Source of the DNA: Ovoidimarina sp038744785
Lineage (GTDB): Bacteria > Pseudomonadota > Alphaproteobacteria > Rhodobacterales > Rhodobacteraceae
DNA length: 64,000 nucleotides
Direction of reading: 5' to 3'
Assembly (NCBI GenBank): GCA_038744785.1
Contig: JBCDLX010000007.1
Coordinates: forward strand, 62,001-126,000
The number at the start of each line of letters is the position of its first letter. Within the stretch, counting starts at the first letter, position 1. The notes beneath the pieces are model-generated. The model saw nothing but the letters and a program-made list of their open reading frames with translations, made no database searches and was not told where the DNA came from. The translations under genes were made by a program, and so were the position numbers. Below are positions 1 through 7,995 of the stretch, in pieces.

Positions 1-1623
1 CCGGTGGTCTATCCCTTTATCGTGAATGACCCGGGTGAGGCTGCGCAGGCCAAGCGCCGGATCGGTGCAGTCACCATTGGGCACATCCCCCCGCCGCTGA
101 AGGTCTCGGGCACGCCCAAACGGCTTATCCGGTTGGAGGCACTGCTTGACGAATTCTCCAACGCCGATGGGCTTGATCCTCGACGGCGCACTAGTCTGAT
201 GGACGACATTCGCGACGAGGCGCGTACGCTTGGCGTAGAACAGGATCTTGGAATTGAGGTCGCAGGCTGTGCCGCGGACGCCGTCACTAGAATCGACCGT
301 TTTGTGTGCGACGTGAAGGAAAGTCAGTTCGGTGATGGGCTGCATGTCTGGGGACGGGTACCGACAGCGCAAGACAAGTTCGATGGGGTCGCATCTGCGG
401 ACGCAGAGCGGCGCGGCCTTCTTGACGCGCTTGCGGGGCGCCGAATTGAACCTGGGCCGTCAGGCTCGCCCTATCGCGGACGAACCGATGTTTTGCCAAC
501 AGGACGAAACCTGTTCACAACGGACCCGCGCGCCGTTCCGACGCGCGCGGCGTTCCGGCAAGGTGTTTCTTTAGCTGACGAGCTTATCCGCCATCATCTG
601 CAAGAAGAAGGCGACTGGCCGCGCAGCCTGATCGTTGATCTTTGGGGCTCGGCGACGATGCGTACGGCGGGCGAAGAGTTTGCGATGGCCCTCGCGCTGC
701 TCGGCGTTCGTCCGATCTGGGACGACGGCTCGGAGCGTGTTTCGGGGTTCGAAGTCGTTCCGATCGCAGAGCTCGACCGCCCGCGTATCGATGTGACACT
801 GCGGGTCTCGGGCTTGTTCCGGGATGTGTTTCCAACACTTTCGACCTTGTTTCAGCAAGCGGTTCGGGCGCTGGCGGCTCGCGACGAGGCACACGACTGG
901 AACCCGTTTGTGGGTCGCGACGAAGCCCGGGTATACGGCCCCGCACCGGGACGTTTCGGGCTTGGTATGGGGGCGTCGCTTGGCGATTACTCCGAAGATG
1001 GGCGGCGCGCGGCGGGCGAAGCGTGGCTCGCGGCGTCGAGCTGGGCAGTGGACGGGGACCGGCAGACGCGCGATGCGGCGGGTTTGCGCGCGCGGGTCGC
1101 GGCAGCCGAGGCATTTGTCCACCTCCAGGACCTGCCTGAAACCGACCTTCTTCTTGCCGAGGATTATGCCGGCCACGAAGCAGGGTTCGCAGCGGCCCAG
1201 GGCGTCGCGGGCGGGACCGCGCGAATTTACCATTTCGACAACACCGATCCCAGCCGCCCGCGCGCCCGCGCGTTGACCGAAGAGATTGCCCGGGTCGTGC
1301 AGGCGAGGGCGGCGAACCCCGAATGGATAGCGGGCATGCGCCGGCATGGCTTTCGGGGGGCTGCCGAGATTGCGGCGACACTCGAAAACATGGCGGCCTT
1401 TGCACATCTTGCACGCGCCGTCGCGCCCCATTTGTTTGACCAGTATTGGGAGGCGACACTGGGCGACGAGGACATCGTTCAGTTCATGGAAGACGCAAAC
1501 CCCGGTGCTCTGGCGGCGATGCAGTTGCGGTTCGCAGACCTCTACGCATCGGGTCTCTGGCGCTCTCGGCGCAACTCGGTCCTTGTGGGACTGCAAGCGC
1601 ATACCCTGGAGACGGGCGCATGA
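1..1623 (+). CDS. cobN: Cobaltochelatase subunit CobN, C-terminal part (5' end outside window)
   Basis: This is the last 540 or so residues of CobN, the large subunit of the ATP-dependent aerobic cobaltochelatase that, with CobS and CobT, inserts cobalt into hydrogenobyrinic acid a,c-diamide. The frame is open from base 1, and full-length CobN is usually about 1,100-1,300 residues, so roughly half lies upstream of the window. The text reads as the conserved CobN/magnesium-chelatase H C-terminal domain, for example GNLFTTDPRAVPTRAA with a following LIVDLWGSATMRT stretch. The TGA stop overlaps the ATG of cobG (ATGA), which implies translational coupling with the rest of the cob operon. CobS and CobT are not in the window. 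Identity is inferred from motif recognition and the cob neighbours; confidence is high. Confidence 0.93.
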   Translation, partial: PVVYPFIVNDPGEAAQAKRRIGAVTIGHIPPPLKVSGTPKRLIRLEALLDEFSNADGLDPRRRTSLMDDIRDEARTLGVEQDLGIEVAGCAADAVTRIDRFVCDVKESQFGDGLHVWGRVPTAQDKFDGVASADAERRGLLDALAGRRIEPGPSGSPYRGRTDVLPTGRNLFTTDPRAVPTRAAFRQGVSLADELIRHHLQEEGDWPRSLIVDLWGSATMRTAGEEFAMALALLGVRPIWDDGSERVSGFEVVPIAELDRPRIDVTLRVSGLFRDVFPTLSTLFQQAVRALAARDEAHDWNPFVGRDEARVYGPAPGRFGLGMGASLGDYSEDGRRAAGEAWLAASSWAVDGDRQTRDAAGLRARVAAAEAFVHLQDLPETDLLLAEDYAGHEAGFAAAQGVAGGTARIYHFDNTDPSRPRARALTEEIARVVQARAANPEWIAGMRRHGFRGAAEIAATLENMAAFAHLARAVAPHLFDQYWEATLGDEDIVQFMEDANPGALAAMQLRFADLYASGLWRSRRNSVLVGLQAHTLETGA

Positions 1624-2792
1624 GCGCGCCCAAAGTTCGTGGATGGTGCCCAAGTGCCTATCGTCCTATGGCTTCTGGCGATGGTCTGGTGGTTCGCGTG
1701 CGCCCGGTTCAAGGCAAGCTGACGAGGTTTCAGGCGCGCGGCCTGGGGGTGTTGGCCCGAAAGTTTGGCAACGGACTGATCGATTTGACGAGCCGGGCAA
1801 ACCTTCAGCTACGCGGCGTTACGCAGAACGGGCATGACGCGCTGCTCAAGGAGTTGGACCGGCTCGGTTTACTTGACGCCGACGCCAATTCTGAGGGGCG
1901 CCTGAATTTTGTCGTGGACCCTCTATGCAGTGAAGCAAAAGGCGATTTGCAGGCACAGATTACGACCGCACTGGGCGACGGCTTGCGCGCCCCGGAGTTT
2001 GCGCCGCTTCCGTCGAAATTCGGTTTTGTTGTCGATCTTGGTTCCGCGCGACATTTGGCACGGGTCAGTGGAGACATCCGGATTGAAATGGGAGAAGGTA
2101 GTCTGATTGTACGGGCCGATGGGCAGACATTGGGCTTGGCTGTTCCTGACGCGGGTGCTGCCGTTGCATGCGCGCTTGAGCTCGCGCGCTGGTTCCTAGT
2201 GTCGGAAGGCGTTGGCGCTGATGGGCGCGGCCGCATGGCCAGACACATCGCGTCGGGCGCCATGGTTCCCCGTGACCTGATCGGCAGCACCAAGCCCAAT
2301 CTTGTAGCGGCTGAACCCGTGCCAGGTGTCTTGCCGGGGGGGGTTCTTGTTGCGGCTGCCTTCGGCCAGCTTACGCCGCAGGCCCTTGATCGACTTGCCG
2401 ATGCAGCGCCAATCGAGTTGAGGATCACGCCCTGGCGTATGGTCTTTCTGACCGGTCTGAGGAACGACCAAGCATTTGCGACGGACGATGCCTTGATCAT
2501 TGACCCGACTGATCCGGTCCTGCGGGTTCATGCGTGTCCCGGCGCACCGAGCTGTTCGCAGGCTAGCGTCAGGACCCGGTCAATCGCAAGAGCGCTTGCT
2601 CCGCATGTTCCTGACGGTGCCAGCTTGCATGTGTCTGGCTGTGCCAAGGGATGCGCACATCCGCATCCAACCGACCTGACGCTGGTCGGCAACGATGGTC
2701 GCTTCGATCTTGTAAAGGGCGGCTTGCCGTGGGATGACCCGATCCGCCGTCAGCTTGATCAGCGACACGCGGCGGATCTTATCGGTGGATAG
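1620..2792 (+). CDS. cobG: Precorrin-3B synthase CobG
   Basis: CobG converts precorrin-3A to precorrin-3B, the O2-dependent step that prepares ring contraction and marks the aerobic cobalamin route. The 390-aa protein has the nitrite/sulfite-reductase-like layout, with two ferredoxin-like half domains and a siroheme-reductase type 4Fe-4S site. Cys306 and Cys312 lie in CPGAPSC, and Cys341 and Cys345 lie in SGCAKGCAHP, so all four cluster ligands are present. The start chosen is the ATG that overlaps the cobN stop; an earlier in-frame start would lie wholly inside cobN. It is followed after 2 bases by cobH. A second Rieske-like or CobZ-type alternative is not seen, so this strain uses the CobG version of the reaction. 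Confidence 0.93.
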   Translation: MSAPKVRGWCPSAYRPMASGDGLVVRVRPVQGKLTRFQARGLGVLARKFGNGLIDLTSRANLQLRGVTQNGHDALLKELDRLGLLDADANSEGRLNFVVDPLCSEAKGDLQAQITTALGDGLRAPEFAPLPSKFGFVVDLGSARHLARVSGDIRIEMGEGSLIVRADGQTLGLAVPDAGAAVACALELARWFLVSEGVGADGRGRMARHIASGAMVPRDLIGSTKPNLVAAEPVPGVLPGGVLVAAAFGQLTPQALDRLADAAPIELRITPWRMVFLTGLRNDQAFATDDALIIDPTDPVLRVHACPGAPSCSQASVRTRSIARALAPHVPDGASLHVSGCAKGCAHPHPTDLTLVGNDGRFDLVKGGLPWDDPIRRQLDQRHAADLIGG

Positions 2793-2794
2793 CC

Positions 2795-3424
2795 ATGCCT
2801 TACACGTACGAGACAGATGGCGCGGCAATCTACGCCGAGAGCTTTGAGACCATACGGAATGAAGCTGCGCTAAAGCGGTTTACGGCCGAGGAGGAACCGG
2901 TCGTTGTGCGGATGATCCATGCCACCGGGATGGTCGGACTTGAGCGACACGTGCGCTTCTCCTGCGGCATGGTTGCCGCTGCCAGGGCGGCCCTTGAAGG
3001 TGGTGCCCCGATCCTTTGCGACGCGCGAATGGTGAGCGAAGGGGTGACGCACAAGCGGCTGCCCGCAGACAATCAGGTCGTCTGCACATTGCACGATCCG
3101 CAAGTTCCTGACCTTGCGAAGCGACTGGGGACCACGCGGTCAGCGGCTGCATTGGAGCTTTGGCGTCCGCTTCTTGGCGGCAGCCTCGTTGCGATTGGAA
3201 ACGCGCCAACCGCGCTTTTTCATCTGCTCGAGATGCTCGAAGATCCGGACTGCCCGCGACCGGCTGCAATTATTGGCTGCCCGGTGGGTTTCGTGGGGGC
3301 GTCTGAAAGCAAGGCGGCGCTGTTCGAGGCAGCGCCTGTTCCCTGCCTTATTGTCGAGGGACGTCTTGGAGGAAGCGCGATCACGGTTGCCGCGATCAAC
3401 GCCATTGCGAGCCGCGCCGAATGA
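2795..3424 (+). CDS. cobH: Precorrin-8X methylmutase (precorrin isomerase) CobH
   Basis: CobH moves the C11 methyl group to C12, converting precorrin-8X into hydrogenobyrinic acid. The 209-aa length is typical. The conserved RMIHATGM motif near residue 46 carries the catalytic histidine. Other family signatures are the downstream SCGMVAAARAAL helix, GAPILCDARMV, and the GCPVGFVGASESK loop towards the C-terminus. The gene begins 2 bases after cobG and its TGA overlaps the ATG of cobI (ATGA). This is a cytosolic enzyme of the ring-synthesis operon. Both the family call and the start are secure. Confidence 0.95.
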   Translation: MPYTYETDGAAIYAESFETIRNEAALKRFTAEEEPVVVRMIHATGMVGLERHVRFSCGMVAAARAALEGGAPILCDARMVSEGVTHKRLPADNQVVCTLHDPQVPDLAKRLGTTRSAAALELWRPLLGGSLVAIGNAPTALFHLLEMLEDPDCPRPAAIIGCPVGFVGASESKAALFEAAPVPCLIVEGRLGGSAITVAAINAIASRAE

Positions 3425-4155
3425 CAGCGAAACCCGGCACGATCTGGGGCGTCGGTCTGGGTCCGGGCGATCCTGAGCTTATGAGTGTGCGGGCGGACCG
3501 TTTGGTTCGGTCCGCGCGACACGTCGCCTTCTTCCGAAAGGCCGGGCGCGCAGGACGCGCCCGCGCGATTGTCGCGGATAAGCTTCGGTCAGATGCGATC
3601 GAGTTTCCGATGGAGTACCCTGTCACGACTGAAATCCCGTTGGATGATCCCGGCTATGCCACGTGTCTTTCGGGCTTCTATGCCAAAGTGGCCGGTCATT
3701 TGCGACAGCTTGCCCGTTCTGGCGAAGATGTCGTAGTTTTGTGCGAAGGGGACCCGTTCTTCTACGGGTCCTTCATGCATCTTTACACGCGTCTGAAGGC
3801 TGACGTTCCGATGCAAGTCGTGCCTGCGATTACAGGCATGTCGGCAGCGTGGACCGCGACAGGTTTGCCCGTGACTTGGGGCGAGGATGTGATGACCGTC
3901 CTCTTGGGAACACTGCCTGAAAAAGAACTGACGCGCCGCATGACGGACGCCGACGCCATCATCGTGATGAAAGTCGGGCGAAACTTGCCCAAGGTACGCA
4001 ATGCGTTGCAGACGGCAGGCAAGTTTGACCAGGCCTGGCTTGTGGAGTGCGCCAGCATGGCGGAAGAAATGGCAATCCCGCTGGCAGAGGCCGGTGGCCG
4101 CATAGCGCCCTATTTTTCTATCGTGATCGTCCATGGACAAGGACGGCGGCCATGA
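3421..4155 (+). CDS. cobI: Precorrin-2 C20-methyltransferase CobI
   Basis: CobI is the SAM-dependent methyltransferase that adds the C20 methyl group to precorrin-2, giving precorrin-3A, the substrate of CobG two genes upstream. The 244-aa protein has the tetrapyrrole methylase fold. The N-terminal WGVGLGPGDPELMSVRA motif forms part of the cofactor site, the middle motif is VVVLCEGDPFFYGSF, and the IPAITG-type loop reads VVPAITGMSAAW. The start overlaps the cobH stop and the stop overlaps the cobJ start, each as ATGA. Among the tetrapyrrole methylases in this operon, the N-terminal 'GLGPGDPELMSVRA' text and the order H-I-J fit CobI. Confidence 0.93.
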   Translation: MTAKPGTIWGVGLGPGDPELMSVRADRLVRSARHVAFFRKAGRAGRARAIVADKLRSDAIEFPMEYPVTTEIPLDDPGYATCLSGFYAKVAGHLRQLARSGEDVVVLCEGDPFFYGSFMHLYTRLKADVPMQVVPAITGMSAAWTATGLPVTWGEDVMTVLLGTLPEKELTRRMTDADAIIVMKVGRNLPKVRNALQTAGKFDQAWLVECASMAEEMAIPLAEAGGRIAPYFSIVIVHGQGRRP

Positions 4156-4904
4156 GCGGCCGGTTGTCTATTGTCGGTTTGGGGCCCGGTGATACCAATC
4201 TTATCACCCCGGAGGCAACGGCTGCGCTTGCCGAGGCAACTGATGTTGTGGGCTATGCGCCATATGTGCGGCGTGTTCCAGCGCGGGCAGGTCTGACGCG
4301 GCACGAGACGGATAATCGTGAAGAGTTGGTTCGCGCGGCGCACGCGTTGAGGATGGCCCGTGATGGACGCCGAGTGGTGGTAGTCAGTTCGGGCGATCCG
4401 GGGGTCTTTGCAATGGCATCAGCAGTCTTCGAGACCATTGATGCCGGGACGACGGATTGGCGCGATCTCGACATCCGTGTGCTTCCGGGCATCACTGCCA
4501 TGCTTGCTGCGTCTGCGCGCGCGGGCGCGCCCTTGGGCCACGATTTCTGCGCCGTGAACCTGAGCGACAATCTTAAGCCCTGGGCGTTGATCGAACGTCG
4601 TCTGCGTCTTGTTGTCGAAGCCGATTTTGCAATCGCGCTTTATAATCCGCGCTCAAAGGCGCGGCCCGAAGGTATGGCGCGCGCGCTCGATCTGCTCCGA
4701 GAAGTTTGCGAGCCGGAACGGCTGATCATCTTCGCCCGCGCTGTTTCGACAGCAGATGAGGATATACGGGTCGTTCACCTGTCGGATGCCGCGCCCGACA
4801 TGGCCGATATGCGCACTGTCGTGCTGATTGGGTCTTCCTCAACACGGATCATTCCCCGCGATGGCGCCCCTTTCGTTTATACGCCAAGATCTGTGCCGGA
4901 ATGA
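4152..4904 (+). CDS. cobJ: Precorrin-3B C17-methyltransferase CobJ
   Basis: CobJ methylates C17 of precorrin-3B and drives ring contraction to precorrin-4. The 250-aa protein begins with a glycine-rich LSIVGLGPGDTNLITPEA cofactor loop, followed by DVVGYAPYV, which is characteristic of the CobJ/CbiH subgroup. It also carries VVVVSSGDPGVFAMASAVFE and a GHDFCAVNLSDNLKPW segment that is likewise diagnostic. The start is the ATG overlapping the cobI stop. The 3' end converges on cobK on the other strand and overlaps it by 28 bases, so the operon must be transcribed through cobK as antisense to reach cobL unless a promoter lies inside cobK. Confidence 0.94.
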   Translation: MSGRLSIVGLGPGDTNLITPEATAALAEATDVVGYAPYVRRVPARAGLTRHETDNREELVRAAHALRMARDGRRVVVVSSGDPGVFAMASAVFETIDAGTTDWRDLDIRVLPGITAMLAASARAGAPLGHDFCAVNLSDNLKPWALIERRLRLVVEADFAIALYNPRSKARPEGMARALDLLREVCEPERLIIFARAVSTADEDIRVVHLSDAAPDMADMRTVVLIGSSSTRIIPRDGAPFVYTPRSVPE

Positions 4905-5632
4905 TCGATCCAGTCGAATACCGCCTTGGTTTCGTAGACCTCGGGGCGCGGCGGTTGGGCCGGACGGTCGATCATGACCACAGGAAGACCGAGCGACCGT
5001 GCTGCCGCGATTTTCGCATAGGCACCGGTCCCGCCAGAGTTTTTCGAAACCACAAGTCCGATGTCGTGTTGCAGCATCAAGTTGCGATCCGCGGCTTCGT
5101 CGAACGGCCCGCGGTCGACGACCAATGTCGTGTCGGGAAACGGAAGCGGACCGTCCGGCGGATCGACCAAACGCAACAGGTAGCGGTGCTGCGGGTTAGG
5201 CGCGAAGTCGAGGAGGTGCATCCGCCCGACGGCGAGCATGACGTTTGTAGAGCGCCGCTGAAGCTCGGCGACTGCGCCCGCGATATCGGGCACCCGTGTC
5301 CACAGATCGCCGTCCCGGGGCTTCCACTCTGGCCGGGTCAGCGCCACGAGCGGCACGCCCGCCGCCGCGCAGGCGTTGACGGCGTTTTCGCTCATCTGCA
5401 CTGCAAAGGGGTGGGTTGCATCGATCACATGGGTGGTCCCGGCCTCCCGCAGCCAGCGTGCCAGCCCGTCCACGCCTCCGAAACCGCCGATCCGTTGTGG
5501 CAAAGGCTGCCGCAAGGGGCGCTCCACCCGGCCAGCAAAGGATACGGTTCCCGTAAATCCACGCTCCGAAACCGCTCGGGCCATTGCCGTGGCCTCGGTC
5601 GTTCCTGCGAGGATCAGAAGGTTTGGTCCCAT
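4877..5632 (-). CDS. cobK: Precorrin-6A reductase CobK
   Basis: CobK reduces precorrin-6A to precorrin-6B (dihydro form) with NADPH. The 251-aa protein starts with NLLILAGTTEATAMARAV, the family's dinucleotide-binding N-terminus. The conserved THVIDATHPFAVQMSENAV segment and the late VVSKNSGGTGAYAKI motif are both typical of CobK/CbiJ. The chosen ATG gives the family's usual N-terminus; an upstream in-frame start at 5671 would add 13 residues and run deeper into cobL. Oddly, it is the only ring gene on the reverse strand: its start codon shares the tetranucleotide CATG with the cobL start and its stop lies inside the end of cobJ, leaving no intergenic space on either side. Confidence 0.93.
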   Translation of the reverse strand: MGPNLLILAGTTEATAMARAVSERGFTGTVSFAGRVERPLRQPLPQRIGGFGGVDGLARWLREAGTTHVIDATHPFAVQMSENAVNACAAAGVPLVALTRPEWKPRDGDLWTRVPDIAGAVAELQRRSTNVMLAVGRMHLLDFAPNPQHRYLLRLVDPPDGPLPFPDTTLVVDRGPFDEAADRNLMLQHDIGLVVSKNSGGTGAYAKIAAARSLGLPVVMIDRPAQPPRPEVYETKAVFDWIDHSGTDLGV

Positions 5633-6839
5633 GTCTGAGGCTCCGTCCCGAACGCCATGGCTGACGATCATTGGTTTGGGTCAGGATGGTACGAACGGGT
5701 TGTCGCCTGCAAGCCGTCGCGCGTTGCATGAGGCCGAAGTGGTGATTGCACCACGCCGGCACCTTGGACTGCTTCCAGAGTTAGTAGCCGAGATGATCGA
5801 ATGGCCGGTCCCGTTCGCCGACGGCTTGCCGATCCTGCAGGGGCTTAGGGGTCGGCGTGTCGTCGCAATTGTATCGGGCGATCCATTCTGGTTCGGTGCA
5901 GGCACGGTCCTGGCCCGGAGTTTTGCGGCTGGGGAATGGACGGCGCTTCCCGGCGTCTCGACCTTTTCTCTCGCCGCTGCCCGACTTGGCTGGCCCGTTG
6001 AGCGCACCTTGTGCCTTGGGCTCCACGCGGCACCGCTCACGCGCCTGCGGCCGCATCTCGCGCCGGGTGTGCGCGTGATCGTACTCTTGCGTGACGGACG
6101 CAGCGTGCGCGGGCTTGCGCGTTACCTAAATGATGCTGGATTCGCGGACAGCCGGTTGGTGGTGATGGAGGCTTTGGGGGGCGCGCGCGAACGCATCACG
6201 CACGGCATAGCAGAGACAATCGGGGGAGAGTTTGAGCATCCGGTCGCGGTCGCCATCGAATTGGCTGGGGAGGGTGCGGTTATCCCGTCCGCGACCGGGA
6301 TTGACGACGCCTGGTTCGAAACCGACGGTCAGATCACGAAGCGCCCGGTTCGGGCCCTTGCCATATCAGCCCTTGCGCCGCGCCCCGGCGAGATCCTGTG
6401 GGACATTGGCGGCGGATCGGGCTCTGTAGCGATTGAGTGGTTGCTTGCGCATCCCACAACAGAGGCTGTTTGCGTCGAGGCGCGGCCTGACCGTGCCGCT
6501 CGTATCCGGACGAATGCAGACCGGTTGGGCGCTGACCGATTAGCTGTGATCGAAGGCGCGGCGCCCGCAGCGCTGGATGGGCTTTCTGCACCCCAGGCCA
6601 TCTTTATCGGCGGTGGCTTGTCAGACGCGCTCTTGACCGACATCACGGCCTGCGTCGACGCAGGCACCCGGCTTGTCGCGCATGCCGTTACACTGGAATC
6701 CGAGGTGCTTCTTGCGGCTTGGTCGAAACGTCTGGGTGGCGCGCTTTTGCGCATCGAGTTGTCAGAGGTCGCGCCGCTTGGGTCCAAACGCGCCTGGAAG
6801 GCAAGCTACCCGTTGGTGCAATGGCAGGTGGTGCTGTGA
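5631..6839 (+). CDS. cobL: Precorrin-6Y C5,15-methyltransferase (decarboxylating) CobL
   Basis: CobL is a fused two-domain enzyme (CbiE plus CbiT). It methylates C5 and C15 and decarboxylates the C12 acetate, turning precorrin-6B into precorrin-8. In the 402-aa protein the N-terminal tetrapyrrole-methylase half begins at LTIIGLGQDGTNGLSP. The C-terminal Rossmann methyltransferase half, from about residue 230, contains the SAM loop LWDIGGGSGSVAIEWL and the later IFIGGGLSDALL motif. The start selected is the ATG that gives a normal short leader; frames further upstream are antisense to cobK. The next gene overlaps the 3' end. Both domains are intact, so it should catalyse both methylations. Confidence 0.94.
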   Translation: MSEAPSRTPWLTIIGLGQDGTNGLSPASRRALHEAEVVIAPRRHLGLLPELVAEMIEWPVPFADGLPILQGLRGRRVVAIVSGDPFWFGAGTVLARSFAAGEWTALPGVSTFSLAAARLGWPVERTLCLGLHAAPLTRLRPHLAPGVRVIVLLRDGRSVRGLARYLNDAGFADSRLVVMEALGGARERITHGIAETIGGEFEHPVAVAIELAGEGAVIPSATGIDDAWFETDGQITKRPVRALAISALAPRPGEILWDIGGGSGSVAIEWLLAHPTTEAVCVEARPDRAARIRTNADRLGADRLAVIEGAAPAALDGLSAPQAIFIGGGLSDALLTDITACVDAGTRLVAHAVTLESEVLLAAWSKRLGGALLRIELSEVAPLGSKRAWKASYPLVQWQVVL

Positions 6840-7204
6840 TCGTAGCGGGGTTCGGGTTTCGTGGTGAGGCGACGGTCGAGAGCCTGGCCGATGCATTTGC
6901 GCAAACGGGTTCGACCGGGGGTGTCACGGGGCTCGCCACAGCCGCCGATAAAGCTGGCACAACGGCCTTTAGCGACTTTGCGCAATCCCTGCGACTGCCT
7001 GTCCATGCTATTGAGGCGTCGGCCATCGCCCAACAGACCACATCGACGCAGTCGGACGTCGCGTTCGCAACGCGCGCTACAGGCAGCCTTGCAGAGGCGG
7101 CCGCGCTTGCCGCTGCCGGTCCGGGCGCCCGGCTGATTGCGCCCCGCGTCGTTTCGCGCGACAGAATGGCAACCTGCGCGCTGGCGGAAGGACAGACGGG
7201 ATGA
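6821..7204 (+). CDS. cobE: Cobalamin biosynthesis protein CobE (CbiG C-terminal-like)
   Basis: This 127-aa protein matches the small CobE/CbiG C-terminal domain family. The N-terminus is VIVAGFGFRGEATVESLADAF, the middle is GLATAADKAGTTAFSDFA, and it ends with a TGSLAEAAALAAAGPGARLI segment. In the aerobic pathway CobE is needed for good cobalamin yield but its exact reaction is poorly defined; CbiG homologues in the anaerobic route open the delta-lactone. Two starts are possible: ATG 6821, used here, or GTG 6836, which overlaps the cobL stop as GTGA. The stop overlaps the cobM ATG. The family assignment is good, the molecular role less certain. Confidence 0.82.
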   Translation: MAGGAVIVAGFGFRGEATVESLADAFAQTGSTGGVTGLATAADKAGTTAFSDFAQSLRLPVHAIEASAIAQQTTSTQSDVAFATRATGSLAEAAALAAAGPGARLIAPRVVSRDRMATCALAEGQTG

Positions 7205-7995
7205 AAGTGCACTTTATCGGCGCGGGGCCGGGCGCGGCCGATCTTTTGACCTTGCGGGGTCGTGATCAAATCGCGCGCTGTCCGGTCTGCCTTTATGCGG
7301 GCTCTCTGGTTCCCGAGACAGTGCTTGATCACTGTCCGCCCGGTGCGCGGATTGTGAACACAGCGCCGATGGATCTCGATGAAATTATGATCGAGATCGG
7401 GGCAGCAAGGGCGTCAGGCTTGGACGTCGCCCGCCTTCATTCAGGCGATCTGTCGGTCTGGTCGGCAATGGGCGAGCAGTTGCGTCGCCTCGATGCGATG
7501 GGCATTTCCTACTCGATCACGCCAGGTGTGCCGTCGTTCGCCGCCGCGGCTGCCGCACTTGGAACCGAGTTGACGTTGCCGGGCGTGGCGCAGTCAGTAA
7601 TTCTGACCCGCACCCAGGGCCGGGCGTCGTCGATGCCCGAGGGCGAACGGCTCGCGGCATTTGGTGCGACGGGAGCAACGCTCGCGCTGCACCTGTCGAT
7701 CCAAAACCTTGGCAGCGTCGTCTCCGATCTAACCCCGTATTACGGACCGGATTGCCCCGTCGCTGTCGTATGGAGGGCAAGCTGGCCAGACGAACGGATC
7801 GTCCGCGCGACACTCGGGACTATCGAAGCAGATATGCAAGAAGGGATCGAGCGCACGGCGCTGATCCTGGTTGGTCACGCGCTGGGCGACGCAGAGTTTA
7901 CCGAGAGCCGACTTTATGCGGCCGACTATGACCGGCGCTACCGTCCCCAGACGGCTGATAGCCCCTGGGCCGAATGGAGCGATCGCGATGACTAA
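7201..7995 (+). CDS. cobM: Precorrin-4 C11-methyltransferase CobM
   Basis: CobM adds a methyl group at C11 of precorrin-4 to form precorrin-5. The 264-aa protein shows the typical start MKVHFIGAGPGAADLLTLRG, followed by CLYAGSLVPETVL and VARLHSGDLSVWSAMGEQ, motifs found in CobM/CbiF. The SYSITPGVPSFAAAAAALG loop borders the substrate site. The start overlaps the cobE stop, and the stop lies inside the first codons of cobB (8-base overlap). Assignment to CobM rather than CobJ or CobI rests on the AGSLVPETVL segment and is secure. Confidence 0.95.
   Translation: MKVHFIGAGPGAADLLTLRGRDQIARCPVCLYAGSLVPETVLDHCPPGARIVNTAPMDLDEIMIEIGAARASGLDVARLHSGDLSVWSAMGEQLRRLDAMGISYSITPGVPSFAAAAAALGTELTLPGVAQSVILTRTQGRASSMPEGERLAAFGATGATLALHLSIQNLGSVVSDLTPYYGPDCPVAVVWRASWPDERIVRATLGTIEADMQEGIERTALILVGHALGDAEFTESRLYAADYDRRYRPQTADSPWAEWSDRDD

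Noticed and set aside
571..1653. Long reverse-strand open frames across cobN (up to 360 codons)
   Set aside because: They are antisense to a strongly conserved CobN domain, arginine- and proline-rich, and resemble no family; such frames are expected in high-GC coding DNA.
4901..5638. A 245-codon forward frame opposite cobK
   Set aside because: Its translation is a mirror of cobK codons with no family signature, while the reverse frame reads cleanly as CobK.
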